A stretch of 64,000 nucleotides of DNA from Nematostella vectensis (lineage: Eukaryota; Cnidaria; Anthozoa; Actiniaria; Edwardsiidae): positions 806,001 to 870,000 of the forward strand of contig NC_064043.1 of the NCBI RefSeq assembly GCF_932526225.1. The letters are read 5' to 3'. The notes below the pieces were generated by a model. The model was given only the letters and a program-made list of their open reading frames with translations, made no database searches and was not told the origin of the DNA. Within the stretch, counting starts at the first letter, position 1; each line of letters starts with the position of its first letter. Below are positions 23,901 through 38,272 of the stretch, piece by piece. Made by a program: the position numbers and the translations under genes.

Positions 23901-25680
23901 GAGTATACTGTTCTATTTTTCCTAATGTTACTTTTTGGAATTTACATTCGGAAAAAAAATTATCGATTTTAAACTTTTGGAGGTTACACTCGTAAAACAA
24001 ATTCCCGAATGTAACCCTGAAACTTTTCCCGAATGTAACCTCCAGTCCAATGGTGACTTTGCTTGGGATAGTTTACGATACCAATAGTATTAAAAGTAAT
24101 TTTCATTACAATCCCCTTCAGCAATTCCACGTTAGTCTTTCGTTGCGGGCACTTGACTACTAACGCAGCGACCCGGGTTCGATTCCCGCTGATAGACTAT
24201 TTTTTTTCTTTATTTTTTTTTTAATATCGATACTTAATTATACTGTTCTTGGTGTGTCATGACATAAAAAGAAGGTATAGGGACATTTTTATGTACTCTC
24301 AGCATCTTTGATGTGCTCATGCTTTGTTCAGGATCCTGTACATATTTTATGCACACAAGAACTAACTAGATTCCTTGGATAACTTGATTAAGTAGATTCT
24401 AACATAGAGCATAGCGCTCGATAGATTGATATACCTATTTTTCCGAGTATACTGTTTTATTTTTCCTAATGTTACATTTTGGAATTTACATTCGGAAAAA
24501 AATTATCGATTGTAACCTTTTGGAGGTTACACTCGTAAAACAAATTCCCGAATGTAACCCTGAAGTTTTTCCCGAATGTAACCTCCAGTCAGATGGTGAC
24601 TTTGCTTGGGATAGTTTACGATACCAATAGTATTAAAAGTAATTTTCATTACAATTCCCTTCAGCAATGCAACGTTAGTCTTTCGTTGCGGGCACTTGAC
24701 TACTAACGCAGCGATTCGGGTTCGATTCCCGCTGATAGACTTTTTTTTTTATTTATTTTTGTTTAATATCGATACTTAATTATACTGTTCTTGGTGTGTC
24801 ATGACATAAAAAGAAGGTATAGGGACATTTTTATGTACTCTCAGCATCTTTGATGTGCTCATGCTTTGTTCAGGATCCTGTACATATTTTATGCACACAA
24901 TAACTAACTAGATTCCTTGGATAACTTGATTAAGTAGATTCTAACATAGAGCATAGCGCTCGATAGATTGATATACCTTTTTTCCGAGTATACTGTTCTA
25001 TTTTTCCTAATGTTACTTTTTGGAATTTACATTCGGAAAAAAAATTATCGATTTTAAACTTTTGGAGGTTACACTCGTAAAACAAATTCCCGAATGTAAC
25101 CCTGAAACTTTTCCCGAATGTAACCTCCAGTCCAATGGTGACTTTGCTTGGGATAGTTTACGATACCAATAGTATTAAAAGTAATTTTCATTACAATCCC
25201 CTTCGGCAATTCCACGTTAGTCTTTCGTTGCGGGCACTTGACTACTAACGCAGCGACCCGGGTTCGATTCCCGCTGATAGACTATTTTTTTTCTTTATTT
25301 TTTTTTTAATATCGATACTTAATTATACTGTTCTTGGTGTGTCATGACATAAAAAGAAGGTATAGGGACATTTTTATGTACTCTCAGCATCTTTGATGTG
25401 CTCATGCTTTGTTCAGGATCCTGTACATATTTTATGCACACAAGAACTAACTAGATTCCTTGGATAACTTGATTAAGTAGATTCTAACATAGAGCATAGC
25501 GCTCGATAGATTGATATACCTATTTTTCCGAGTATACTGTTTTATTTTTCCTAATGTTACATTTTGGAATTTACATTCGGAAAAAAATTATCGATTGTAA
25601 CCTTTTGGAGGTTACACTCGTAAAACAAATTCCCGAATGTAACCCTGAAGTTTTTCCCGAATGTAACCTCCAGTCAGATG

Positions 25681-28600
25681 GTGACTTTGCTTGGGATAGT
25701 TTCCGATACCAATAGTATTTAAAGTAATTTTCATTACAATTCCCTTCAGCAATGCCACGTTAGTCTTTCGTTGCGGGCACTTGACTACTAACTCAGCGAC
25801 CCGGGTTCGATTCCCGCTGATAGCCTATTTTTTTTCTTTATTTTTTTTTTAAATATCGATACTTAATTATACTGTTCTAGGTGTGTCATGACATAAAAAG
25901 AAGGTATAGGAACATTTTTATGTACTCTCAGCATCGTTGATGTGCTCATGCTTTGTTCAGGATCCTATACATATTTTATGCACTCAAGAACTAACTAGAT
26001 TCCTTGGATAACTTGATTAAGTAGATTCTAACATAGAGCATAGCGCTCGATAGATTGATATACTTTTTTTTCCGAGTATACTGTTTTATTTTTCCTAATG
26101 TTACTTTTTGGAATTTACATTCTGAAAAAAAAATTATCGATTTTAACCTTTTGAAGGTTACACTCGTAAAACAAATTCCCGAATATAACCCTGAAACTTT
26201 TCCCGAATGTAACCTCCAGTCCAATGGTGACTTTGCTTGGGATAGTTTACGATACCAATAGTATTAAAAGTAATTATCATTACAATTCCCTTCAGCAATG
26301 CCACGTTAGTCTTTCGTTGCGGGCACTTGACTACTAACGCAGCGACCCGGGTTCGATTCCCGGTGATAGCTTTTTTTTTTCTTTATTTTTTTTTTATATC
26401 GATACTTAATTATACTGTTCTTGGTGTGTCATGACATAAAAAGAAGGTATAGGTACATTTTTATGTACTCTCAGCATCTTTGATGTGCTCATGCTTTGTT
26501 CAGGATCCTGTACATATTTTATGCACACAAGAACTAACTAGATTCCTTGGATAACTTGATTAAGTAGATTCTAACATAGAGCATAGCGCTCGATAGATTG
26601 ATATACCTATTTTTCCGAGTATACTGTTTTATTTTTCCTAATGTTACTTTTTGGAACTTACATTCGGAAAAAAAATTATCGATTGTAACCTTTTGGAGGT
26701 TACACTCGTAAAACAAATTCCCGAATGTAACCGTGAAGCTTTTCCCGAATGTAACCTCCAGTCCGATGGTGACTTTGCTTGGGATAGTTTCCGATACCAA
26801 TAGTATTTAAAGTAATTTTCATTACAATTCCCTTCAGCAATGCCACGTTAGTCTTTCGTTGCGGGCACTTGACTACTAACTCAGCGACCCGGGTTCGATT
26901 CCCGCTGATAGCCTATTTTTTTTCTTTATTTTTTTTTTTAAATATCGATACTTAATTATACTGTTCTAGGTGTGTCATGACATAAAAAGAAGGTATAGGA
27001 ACATTTTTATGTACTCTCAGCATCGTTGATGTGCTCATGCTTTGTTCAGGATCCTATACATATTTTATGCACTCAAGAACTAACTAGATTCCTTGGATAA
27101 CTTGATTGAGTAGATTCTAACATAGAGCATAGCGCTCGATAGATTGATATACCTTTTTTTCCGAGTATACTGTTTTATTTTTCCTAATGTTACTTTTTGG
27201 AATTTACATTCGGAAAAAAATTATCGATTGTAACATTTTGGAGGTTACACTCGTAAAACAAATTCCCGAATGTAACCCTGAAGCTTTTCCCGAATGTAAC
27301 CTCCAGTCCGATGGTGACTTTGCTTGGGATAGTTTACGATACCAATAGTATTAAAAGTAATTTTCATTACAATTCCCTTCAGCAATGCCACGTTAGTCTT
27401 TCGTTGCGGGAACTTGACTCCTAACGCAGCGACCCGGGTTCGATTCCCGCTGATAGCCTTTTTTTTTCTTTATTTTTTTTTTTTAAATATCGATACTTAA
27501 TTATACTGTTATTGGTGTGTCATGACATAAAAAGAAGAAATATGGTAATTTTTATGTACTCTCAGCATCTTTGATATGCTCATGCTTTGTTCAGGATCCT
27601 GTACATATTTTATGCACACAAGAACTAACTAGATTCCTTGGATAACTTGATTAAGTAGATTCTAACATAGAGCATAGCGCTCGATAGATTGATATACCTA
27701 TTTTTCCGAGTATACTGTTTTATTTTTCCTAATGTTACTTTTTGGAATTTACATTCGGAAAAAAAATTATCGATTGTAACCTTTTGGAGGTTACACTCGT
27801 AAAACAAATTCCCGAATGTAACCCTGAAGCTTTTCCCGAATGTAACCTCCAGTCCGATGGTGACTTTGCTTGGGATAGTTTCCGATACCGATAGTATTTA
27901 AAGTAATTTTCATTACAATTCCCTTCAGCAATGCCACGTTAGTCTTTCGTTGCGGGCACTTGACTACTAACGCAGCGACCCGGGTTCGATTCCCGCTGAT
28001 AGCCTATTTTTTTTCTTTATTTTTTTTTTTTTTTAAATATCGATACTTAATTATACTGTTCTAGGTGTGTCATGACATAATAAGAAGGTATAGGGTCATT
28101 TTTATGTACTCTCAGTATCTTTGATGTGCTTATGCTTTCTTCAGGATCCTGTACATATTTTATGTACACAAGAACTAACTAGATTCCTTGTATAACTTGA
28201 TTAAGTAGATTCTAACATAGAGCATAGCGCTCGATAGATTGATATACCTTTTTTCCGAGTATACTGTTCTATTTTTCCTAATGTTACTTTTTGGAATTTA
28301 CATTCTGAAAAAAAATTATCTATTTTAACCTTTTGGAGGTTACACTCGTAAAACAAATTCCCGCATGTAACCATGAAACTTTTCCCGAATGTAACCTCCA
28401 GTCCAATGGTGACTTTGCTTGGGATAGTTTACGATACCAATAGTATTAAAAGTAATTATCATTACAATTCCCTTCAGCAATGCCACGTTAGTCTTTCGTT
28501 GCGGGCACTTGACTACTAACGCAGCGACCCGGGTTCGATTCCCGCTGATAGCCTATTTTTTTTTTTTATTTTTTTTTTTATATCGATACTTAATTATACT

Positions 28601-29850
28601 GTTCTTGGTGTGTCATGACATAAAAAGAAGGTATAGGGACATTTTTATGTACTCTCAGCATCTTTGATGTGCTCATGCTTTGTTCAGGATCCTGTACATA
28701 TTTTATGCACACAAGAACTAACTAGATTCCTTGGATAACTTGATTAAGTAGATTCTAACATAGAGCATAGCGCTCGATAGATTGATATACCTATTTTTCC
28801 GAGTATACTGTTTTATTTTTCCTAATGTTACTTTTTGGAATTTACATTCGGAAAAAAAATGATCGATTGTAACCTTTTGGAGGTTACACTCGTAAAACAA
28901 ATTCCCGAATGTAACCCTGAAGCTTTTCCCGAATGTAACCTCCAGTCCGATGGTGACTTTGCTTGGGATAGTTTCCGATACCAATAGTATTTAAAGTAAT
29001 TTTCATTACAATTCCCTTCAGCAATGCCACGTTAGTCTTTCGTTGCGGGCACTTGACTACTAACTCAGCGACCCGGGTTCGATTCCCGCTGATAGCCTAT
29101 TTTTTTTCTTTCTTTTTTTTTTTTTTAAATATCGAAACTTAATTATACTGTTCTAGGTGTGTCATGACATAAAAAGAAGGTATAGGAACATTTTTATGTA
29201 CTCTCAGCATCGTTGATGTGCTCATGCTTTGTTCAGGATCCTATACATACTTTATGCACACAAGAACTAACTAGATTCCTTGGATAACTTGATTAAGTAG
29301 ATTCTAACATAGAGCATAGCGCTCGATAGATTGATATACCTTTTTTTCCGAGTATACTGTTTTATTTTTCCTAATGTTACTTTTTGGAATTTACATTCGG
29401 AAAAAAATTATCGATTGTAACATTTTGGAGGTTACACTCGTAAAACAAATTCCCGAATGTAACCCTGAAGCTTTTCCCGAATGTAACCTCCAGTCCGATG
29501 GTGACTTTGCTTGGGATAGTTTACGATACCAATAGTATTAAAAGTAATTTTCATTACAATTCCCTTCAGCAATGCCACGTTAGTCTTTCGTTGCGGGCAC
29601 TTGACTCCTAACGCAGCGACCCGGGTTCGATTCCCGCTGATAGCCTTTTTTTTTCTTTATTTTTTTTTTAAATATCGATACTTAATTATACTGTTATTGG
29701 TGTGTCATGACATAAAAAGAAGAAATATGGTCATTTTATGTACTCTCAGCATCTTTGATGTGCTCATGCTTTGTTCAGGATCCTGTACATATTTTATGCA
29801 CACAAGAACTAACTAGATTCCTTGGATAACTTGATTAAGTAGATTCTAAC
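25681..29850 (+). repeat. 6545-bp-offset block, copy 1
   Basis: Private variants recur 6545 bp downstream: the TTCTGAAAAAA and GAATATAACC unit at about 26120-26190, the AACCGTGAAGC variant at about 26730, AAATATGGTAATTTT at about 27540 and ACATAATAAGAAGG at about 28075. The offset equals twelve monomers. Confidence 0.82.
28718..29808 (+). repeat. 1091-bp dimer, copy 1
   Basis: This two-unit block is followed at once by a near-identical copy. Shared markers are AAATGATCGATTG, TTTCTTTCTTTTT before the ATATCGAAAC variant, CTATACATACTTTATG and GGTCATTTTATG (one T fewer than usual). Confidence 0.88.
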
Positions 29851-30899
29851 ATAGAGCATAGCGCTCGATAGATTGATATACCTATTTTTCCGAGTATACT
29901 GTTTTATTTTTCCTAATGTTACTTTTTGGAATTTACATTCGGAAAAAAAATGATCGATTGTAACCTTTTGGAGGTTACACTCGTAAAACAAATTCCCGAA
30001 TGTAACCCTGAAGCTTTTCCCGAATGTAACCTCCAGTCCGATGGTGACTTTGCTTGGGATAGTTTCCGATACCAATAGTATTTAAAGTAATTTTCATTAC
30101 AATTCCCTTCAGCAATGCCACGTTAGTCTTTCGTTGCGGGCACTTGACTACTAACTCAGCGACCCGGGTTCGATTCCCGCTGATAGCCTATTTTTTTTCT
30201 TTCTTTTTTTTTTTTTTAAATATCGAAACTTAATTATACTGTTCTAGGTGTGTCATGACATAAAAAGAAGGTATAGGAACATTTTTATGTACTCTCAGCA
30301 TCGTTGATGTGCTCATGCTTTGTTCAGGATCCTATACATACTTTATGCACACAAGAACTAACTAGATTCCTTGGATAACTTGATTAAGTAGATTCTAACA
30401 TAGAGCATAGCGCTCGATAGATTGATATACCTTTTTTTCCGAGTATACTGTTTTATTTTTCCTAATGTTACTTTTTGGAATTTACATTCGGAAAAAAATT
30501 ATCGATTGTAACATTTTGGAGGTTACACTCGTAAAACAAATTCCCGAATGTAACCCTGAAGCTTTTCCCGAATGTAACCTCCAGTCCGATGGTGACTTTG
30601 CTTGGGATAGTTTACGATACCAATAGTATTAAAAGTAATTTTCATTACACTTCCCTTCAGCAATGCCACGTTAGTCTTTCGTTGCGGGCACTTGACTCCT
30701 AACGCAGCGACCCGGGTTCGATTCCCGCTGATAGCCTTTTTTTTTCTTTATTTTTTTTTTAAATATCGATACTTAATTATACTGTTATTGGTGTGTCATG
30801 ACATAAAAAGAAGAAATATGGTCATTTTATGTACTCTCAGCATCTTTGATGTGCTCATGCTTTGTTCAGGATCCTGTACATATTTTATGCACACAAGAA
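29809..30899 (+). repeat. 1091-bp dimer, copy 2
   Basis: It carries the same markers as copy 1 in the same order. One clear difference is ATTACACTTCCC near 30648 in place of ATTACAATTCCC. Confidence 0.88.
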
Positions 30900-32224
30900 C
30901 TAACTAGATTCCTTGGATAACTTGATTAAGTAGATTCTAACATAGAGCATAGCGCTCGATAGATTGATATACCTATTTTTCCTAGTATACTGTTTTATTT
31001 TTATTAATGTTACTTTTTGGAATTTACATTCGAAAAAAAAATTATCGATTGTAACCTTTTGGAGGTTACACTCGTAAAACAAATTCCCGAATGTAACCCT
31101 GAAACTTTTCCCGAATGTAACCTCCAGTCCAATGGTGACTTTGCTTGGGATAGTTTACGATACCAATAGTATTAAAAGTAATTATCATTACAATTCCCTT
31201 CAGCAATGCCACGTTAGTCTTTCGTTGCGGGCACTTGACTACTAACGCAGCGACCCGGGTTCGATTCCCGCTGATAGCCTATTTTTTTTTTTCTTAATTT
31301 TTTTTTTTATATCGATACTTAATTATACTGTTCTTGGTGTGTCATGACATAAAAAGAAGGTATAGGGACATTTTTATGTACTCTCAGCATCTTTGATGTG
31401 CTCATGCTTTGTTCAGGATCCTGTACATATTTTATGCACACAAGAACTAACTAGATTCCTTGGATAACTTGATTAAGTAGATTCTAACATAGAGCATAGC
31501 GCTCGATAGATTGATATATCTTTTTTCCGAGTATACTGTTCTATTTTTCCTAATGTTACTTTTTGGAATTTACATTCTGAAAAAAAAATTATCGATTTTA
31601 ACCTTTTGAAGGTTACACTCGTAAAACAAATTCCCGAATATAACCCTGAAACTTTTCCCGAATGTAACCTCCAGTCCAATGGTGACTTTGCTTGGGATAG
31701 TTTACGATACCAATAGTATTAAAAGTAATTATCATTACAATTCCCTTCAGCAATGCCACGTTAGTCTTTCGTTGCGGGCACTTGACTACTAACGCAGCGA
31801 CCCGGGTTCGATTCCCGGTGATAGCTTTTTTTTTTTCTTTATTTTTTTTTTATATCGATACTTAATTATACTGTTCTTGGTGTGTCATGACATAAAAAGA
31901 AGGTATAGGTACATTTTTATGTACTCTCAGCATCTTTGATGTGCTCATGCTTTGTTCAGGATCCTGTACATATTTTATGCACACAAGAACTAACTAGATT
32001 CCTTGGATAACTTGATTAAGTAGATTCTAACATAGAGCATAGCGCTCGATAGATTGATATACCTATTTTTCCGAGTATACTGTTTTATTTTTCCTAATGT
32101 TACTTTTTGGAACTTACATTCGGAAAAAAAATTATCGATTGTAACCTTTTGGAGGTTACACTCGTAAAACAAATTCCCGAATGTAACCGTGAAGCTTTTC
32201 CCGAATGTAACCTCCAGTCCGATG

Positions 32225-35200
32225 GTGACTTTGCTTGGGATAGTTTCCGATACCAATAGTCTTTAAAGTAATTTTCATTACAATTCCCTTCAGCAATGCC
32301 ACGTTAGTCTTTCGTTGCGGGCACTTGACTACTAACTCAGCGACCCGGGTTCGATTCCCGCTGATAGCCTATTTTTTTTCTTTATTTTTTTTTTAAATAT
32401 CGATACTTAATTATACTGTTCTAGGTGTGTCATGACATAAAAAGAAGGTATAGGAACATTTTTATGTACTCTCAGCATCGTTGATGTGCTCATGCTTTGT
32501 TCAGGATCCTATACATATTTTATGCACTCAAGAACTAACTAGATTCCTTGGATAACTTGATTAAGTAGATTTTAACATAGAGCATAGCGCTCGATAGATT
32601 GATATACTTTTTTTTCCGAGTATACTGTTTTATTTTTCCTAATGTTACTTTTTGGAATTTACATTCTGAAAAAAAAATTATCGATTTTAACCTTTTGAAG
32701 GTTACACTCGTAAAACAAATTCCCGAATATAACCCTGAAACTTTTCCCGAATGTAACCTCCAGTCCAATGGTGACTTTGCTTGGGATAGTTTACGATACC
32801 AATAGTATTAAAAGTAATTATCATTACAATTCCCTTCAGCAATGCCACGTTAGTCTTTCGTTGCGGGCACTTGACTACTAACGCAGCGACCCGGGTTCGA
32901 TTCCCGGTGATAGCTTTTTTTTTTTCTTTATTTTTTTTTTATATCGATACTTAATTATACTGTTCTTGGTGTGTCATGACATAAAAAGAAGGTATAGGTA
33001 CATTTTTATGTACTCTCAGCATCTTTGATGTGCTCATGCTTTGTTCAGGATCCTGTACATATTTTATGCACACAAGAACTAACTAGATTCCTTGGATAAC
33101 TTGATTAAGTAGATTCTAACATAGAGCATAGCGCTCGATAGATTGATATACCTATTTTTCCGAGTATACTGTTTTATTTTTCCTAATGTTACTTTTTGGA
33201 ACTTACATTCGGAAAAAAAATTATCGATTGTAACCTTTTGGAGGTTACACTCGTAAAACAAATTCCCGAATGTAACCGTGAAGCTTTTCCCGAATGTAAC
33301 CTCCAGTCCGATGGTGACTTTGCTTGGGATAGTTTCCGATACCAATAGTATTTAAAGTAATTTTCATTACAATTCCCTTCAGCAATGCCACGTTAGTCTT
33401 TCGTTGCGGGCACTTGACTACTAACGCAGCGACCCGGGTTCGATTCCCGCTGATAGCCTATTTTTTTTCTTTATTTTTTTTTTTAAATATCGATACTTAA
33501 TTATACTGTTCTAGGTGTGTCATGACATAAAAAGAAGGTATAGGAACATTTTTATGTACTCTCAGCATCGTTGATGTGCTCATGCTTTGTTCAGGATCCT
33601 ATACATATTTTATGCACTCAAGAACTAACTAGATTCCTTGGATAACTTGATTAAGTAGATTCTAACATAGAGCATAGCGCTCGATAGATTGATATACCTT
33701 TTTTTCCGAGTATACTGTTTTATTTTTCCTAATGTTACTTTTTGGAATTTACATTCGGAAAAAAATTATCGATTGTAACATTTTGGAGGTTACACTCGTA
33801 AAACAAATTCCCGAATGTAACCCTGAAGCTTTTCCCGAATGTAACCTCCAGTCCGATGGTGACTTTGCTTGGGATAGTTTACGATACCAATAGTATTAAA
33901 AGTAATTTTCATTACAATTCCCTTCAGCAATGCCACGTTAGTCTTTCGTTGCGGGCACTTGACTCCTAACGCAGCGACCCGGGTTCGATTCCCGCTGATA
34001 GCCTTTTTTTTTCTTTATTTTTTTTTTTTTAAATATCGATACTTAATTATACTGTTATTGGTGTGTCATGACATAAAAAGAAGAAATATGGTAATTTTTA
34101 TGTACTCTCAGCATCTTTGATATGCTCATGCTTTGTTCAGGATCCTGTACATATTTTATGCACACAAGAACTAACTAGATTCCTTGGATAACTTGATTAA
34201 GTAGATTCTAACATAGAGCATAGCGCTCGATAGATTGATATACCTATTTTTCCGAGTATACTGTTTTATTTTTCCTAATGTTACTTTTTGGAATTTACAT
34301 TCGGAAAAAAAATTATCGATTGTAACCTTTTGGAGGTTACACTCGTAAAACAAATTCCCGAATGTAACCCTGAAGCTTTTCCCGAATGTAACCTCCAGTC
34401 CGATGGTGACTTTGCTTGGGATAGTTTCCGATACCGATAGTATTTAAAGTAATTTTCATTACAATTCCCTTCAGCAATGCCACGTTAGTCTTTCGTTGCG
34501 GGCACTTGACTACTAACGCAGCGACCCGGGTTCGATTCCCGCTGATAGCCTATTTTTTTTCTTTATTTTTTTTTTTTAAATATCGATACTTAATTATACT
34601 GTTCTAGGTGTGTCATGACATAATAAGAAGGTATAGGGTCATTTTTATGTACTCTCAGTATCTTTGATGTGCTTATGCTTTCTTCAGGATCCTGTACATA
34701 TTTTATGCACACAAGAACTAACTAGATTCCTTGTATAACTTGATTAAGTAGATTCTAACATAGAGCATAGCGCTCGATAGATTGATATACCTTTTTTCCG
34801 AGTATACTGTTCTATTTTTCCTAATGTTACTTTTTGGAATTTACATTCTGAAAAAAAATTATCTATTTTAACCTTTTGGAGGTTACACTCGTAAAACAAA
34901 TTCCCGAATGTAACCCTGAAACTTTTCCCGAATGTAACCTCCAGTCCAATGGTGACTTTGCTTGGGATAGTTTACGATACCAATAGTATTAAAAGTAATT
35001 ATCATTACAATTCCCTTCAGCAATGCCACGTTAGTCTTTCGTTGCGGGCACTTGACTACTAACGCAGCGACCCGGGTTCGATTCCCGCTGATAGCCTATT
35101 TTTTTTTTCTTTATTTTTTTTTTTATATCGATACTTAATTATACTGTTCTTGGTGTGTCATGACATAAAAAGAAGGTATAGGGACATTTTTATGTACTCT

Positions 35201-36395
35201 CAGCATCTTTGATGTGCTCATGCTTTGTTCAGGATCCTGTACATATTTTATGCACACAAGAACTAACTAGATTCCTTGGATAACTTGATTAAGTAGATTC
35301 TAACATAGAGCATAGCGCTCGATAGATTGATATACCTATTTTTCCGAGTATACTGTTTTATTTTTCCTAATGTTACTTTTTGGAATTTACATTCGGAAAA
35401 AAAATTATCGATTGTAACCTTTTGGAGGTTACACTCGTAAAACAAATTCCCGAATGTAACCCTGAAGCTTTTCCCGAATGTAACCTCCAGTCCGATGGTG
35501 ACTTTGCTTGGGATAGTTTCCGATACCAATAGTATTTAAAGTAATTTTCATTACAATTCCCTTCAGCAATGCCACGTTAGTCTTTCGTTGCGGGCACTTG
35601 ACTACTAACTCAGCGACCCGGGTTCGATTCCCGCTGATAGCCTATTTTTTTTCTTTCTTTTTTTTTTTTTTAAATATCGAAACTTAATTATACTGTTCTA
35701 GGTGTGTCATGACATAAAAAGAAGGTATAGGAACATTTTTATGTACTCTCAGCATCGTTGATGTGCTCATGCTTTGTTCAGGATCCTATACATACTTTAT
35801 GCACACAAGAACTAACTAGATTCCTTGGATAACTTGATTAAGTAGATTCTAACATAGAGCATAGCGCTCGATAGATTGATATACCTTTTTTTCCGAGTAT
35901 ACTGTTTTATTTTTCCTAATGTTACTTTTTGGAATTTACATTCGGAAAAAAATTATAGATTGTAACATTTTGGAGGTTACACTCGTAAAACAAATTCCCG
36001 AATGTAACCCTGAAGCTTTTCCCGAATGTAACCTCCAGTCCGATGGTGACTTTGCTTGGGATAGTTTACGATACCAATAGTATTAAAAGTAATTTTCATT
36101 ACAATTCCCTTCAGCAATGCCACGTTAGTCTTTCGTTGCGGGCACTTGACTCCTAACGCAGCGACCCGGGTTCGATTCCCGCTGATAGCCTTTTTTTTTC
36201 TTTATTTTTTTTTTAAATATCGATACTTAATTATACTGTTATTGGTGTGTCATGACATAAAAAGAAGAAATATGGTCATTTTTATGTACTCTCAGCATCT
36301 TTGATGTGCTCATGCTTTGTTCAGGATCCTGTACATATTTTATGCACACAAGAACTAACTAGATTCCTTGGATAACTTGATTAAGTAGATTCTAA
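32225..36395 (+). repeat. 6545-bp-offset block, copy 2
   Basis: The same succession of variants as 25.7-29.8 kb appears here with a few private changes, for example TAGTCTTTAAAG near 32260 and ATTATAGATTG near 35955. Between the two copies lies material related to both, so the copies are not directly adjacent. Confidence 0.82.
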
Positions 36396-38272
36396 CATAG
36401 AGCATAGCGCTCGATAGATTGATATACCTATTTTTCCTAGTATACTGTTTTATTTTTATTAATGTTACTTTTTGGAATTTACATTCGAAAAAAAAATTAT
36501 CGATTGTAACTTTTTGGAGGTTACACTCGTAAAACAAATTCCCGAATGTAACCCTGAAACTTTTCCCGAATGTAACCTCCAGTCCAATGGTGACTTTGCT
36601 TGGGATAGTTTACGATACCAATAGTATTAAAAGTAATTATCATTACAATTCCCTTCAGCAATGCCACGTTAGTCTTTCGTTGCGGGCACTTGACTACTAA
36701 CGCAGCGACCCGGGTTCGATTCCCGCTGATAGCCTATTTTTTTTTTTCTTAATTTTTTTTTTCATATCGATACTTAATTATACTGTTCTTGGTGTGTCAT
36801 GACATAAAAAGAAGGTATAGGGACATTTTTATGTACTCTCAGCATCTTTGATGTGCTCATGCTTTGTTCATAATCCTGTACATATTTTATGCACACAAGA
36901 ACTAACTAGATTCCTTGGATAACTTGATTAAGTAGATTCTAACATAGAGCATAGCGCTCGATAGATTGATATACCTATTTTTCTGAGTATACTGTTTTAT
37001 TTTTCCTAATGTTACTTTTTGGAATTTACATTCGGAAAAAAAATTATCGATTGTAACCTTTTGGAGGTTACACTCGTAAAACAAATTCCCGAATGTAACC
37101 CTGAAGCTTTTCCCGAATGTAACCTCCAGTCCGATGGTGACTTTGCTTGGGATAGTTTCCGATACCAATAGTATTTAAAGTAATTTTCATTACAATTCCC
37201 TTCAGCAATGCCACGTTAGTCTTTCGTTGCGGGCACTTGACTACTAACTCAGCGACCCGGGTTCGATTCCCGCTGATAGCCTATTTTTTTTCTTTATTTT
37301 TTTTTTTTTAAATATCGAAACTTAATTATACTGTTCTAGGTGTGTCATGACATAAAAAGAAGGTATAGGAACATTTTTATGTACTCTCAGCATCGTTGAT
37401 GTGCTCATGCTTTGTTCAGGATCCTATACATATTTTATGCACACAAGAACTAACTAGATTCCTTGGATAACTTGATTAAGTAGATTCTAACATAGAGCAT
37501 AGCGCTCGATAGATTGATATACCTTTTTTTCCGAGTATACTGTTTTATTTTTCCTAATGTTACTTTTTGGAATTTACATTCGGAAAAAAATTATCGATTG
37601 TAACATTTTGGAGGTTACACTCGTAAAACAAATTCCCGAATGTAACCCTGAAGCTTTTCCCGAATGTAACCTCCAGTCCGATGGTGACTTTGCTTGGGAT
37701 AGTTTACGATACCAATAGTATTAAAAGTAATTTTCATTACAATTCCCTTCAGCAATGCCACGTTAGTCTTTCGTTGCGGGCACTTGACTCCTAACGCAGC
37801 GACCCGGGTTCGATTCCCGCTGATAGCCTATTTTTTTTCTTTATTTTTTTTTTTTAAATATCGATACTTAATTATACTGTTCTAGGTGTGTCATGACATA
37901 ATAAGAAGGTATAGGGTCATTTTTATGTACTCTCAGTATCTTTGATGTGCTTATGCTTTCTTCAGGATCCTGTACATATTTTATGCACACAAGAACTAAC
38001 TAGATTCCTTGTATAACTTGATTAAGTAGATTCTAACATAGAGCATAGCGCTCGATAGATTGATATACCTTTTTTCCGAGTATACTGTTCTATTTTTCCT
38101 AATGTTACTTTTTGGAATTTACATTCTGAAAAAAAATTATCTATTTTAACCTTTTGGAGGTTACACTCGTAAAACAAATTCCCGAATGTAACCCTGAAAC
38201 TTTTCCCGAATGTAACCTCCAGTCCAGTGGTGACTTTGCTTGGGATAGTTTACGATACCAATAGTATTAAAA

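Larger units (their letters stand above)
20000..25680 (+). repeat. Dimer/trimer-organised monomers with eroded tRNA-like copies
   Basis: The variant GATGGTTACTTTG occurs at 20231, 21323 and 23515 (spacings of two and four units). The variant CCAGTCAGATGG occurs around 22960, 24591 and 25675 (spacings of three and two units). A TTTCTTCAGG variant before BamHI marks the same family; the unit near 23786 has lost the BamHI site (TTCATGATCC). The region also contains tRNA-like copies with damaged box B near 20357 and 20901. Confidence 0.75.

Noticed and set aside
26534-26800. 88-codon minus-strand open frame recurring about a dozen times (for example also at 28718, 35263, 43997, 59794), and its 60-66 codon versions in most units.
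   Set aside because: It recurs only because the DNA repeats. The frame runs across the GTAAC direct repeats and the A/T homopolymers, and single-base changes in A-run length shift or end it in sister units. The predicted peptide is itself a low-complexity repeat, no ribosome-binding or promoter context is visible, and I recognise no protein family.
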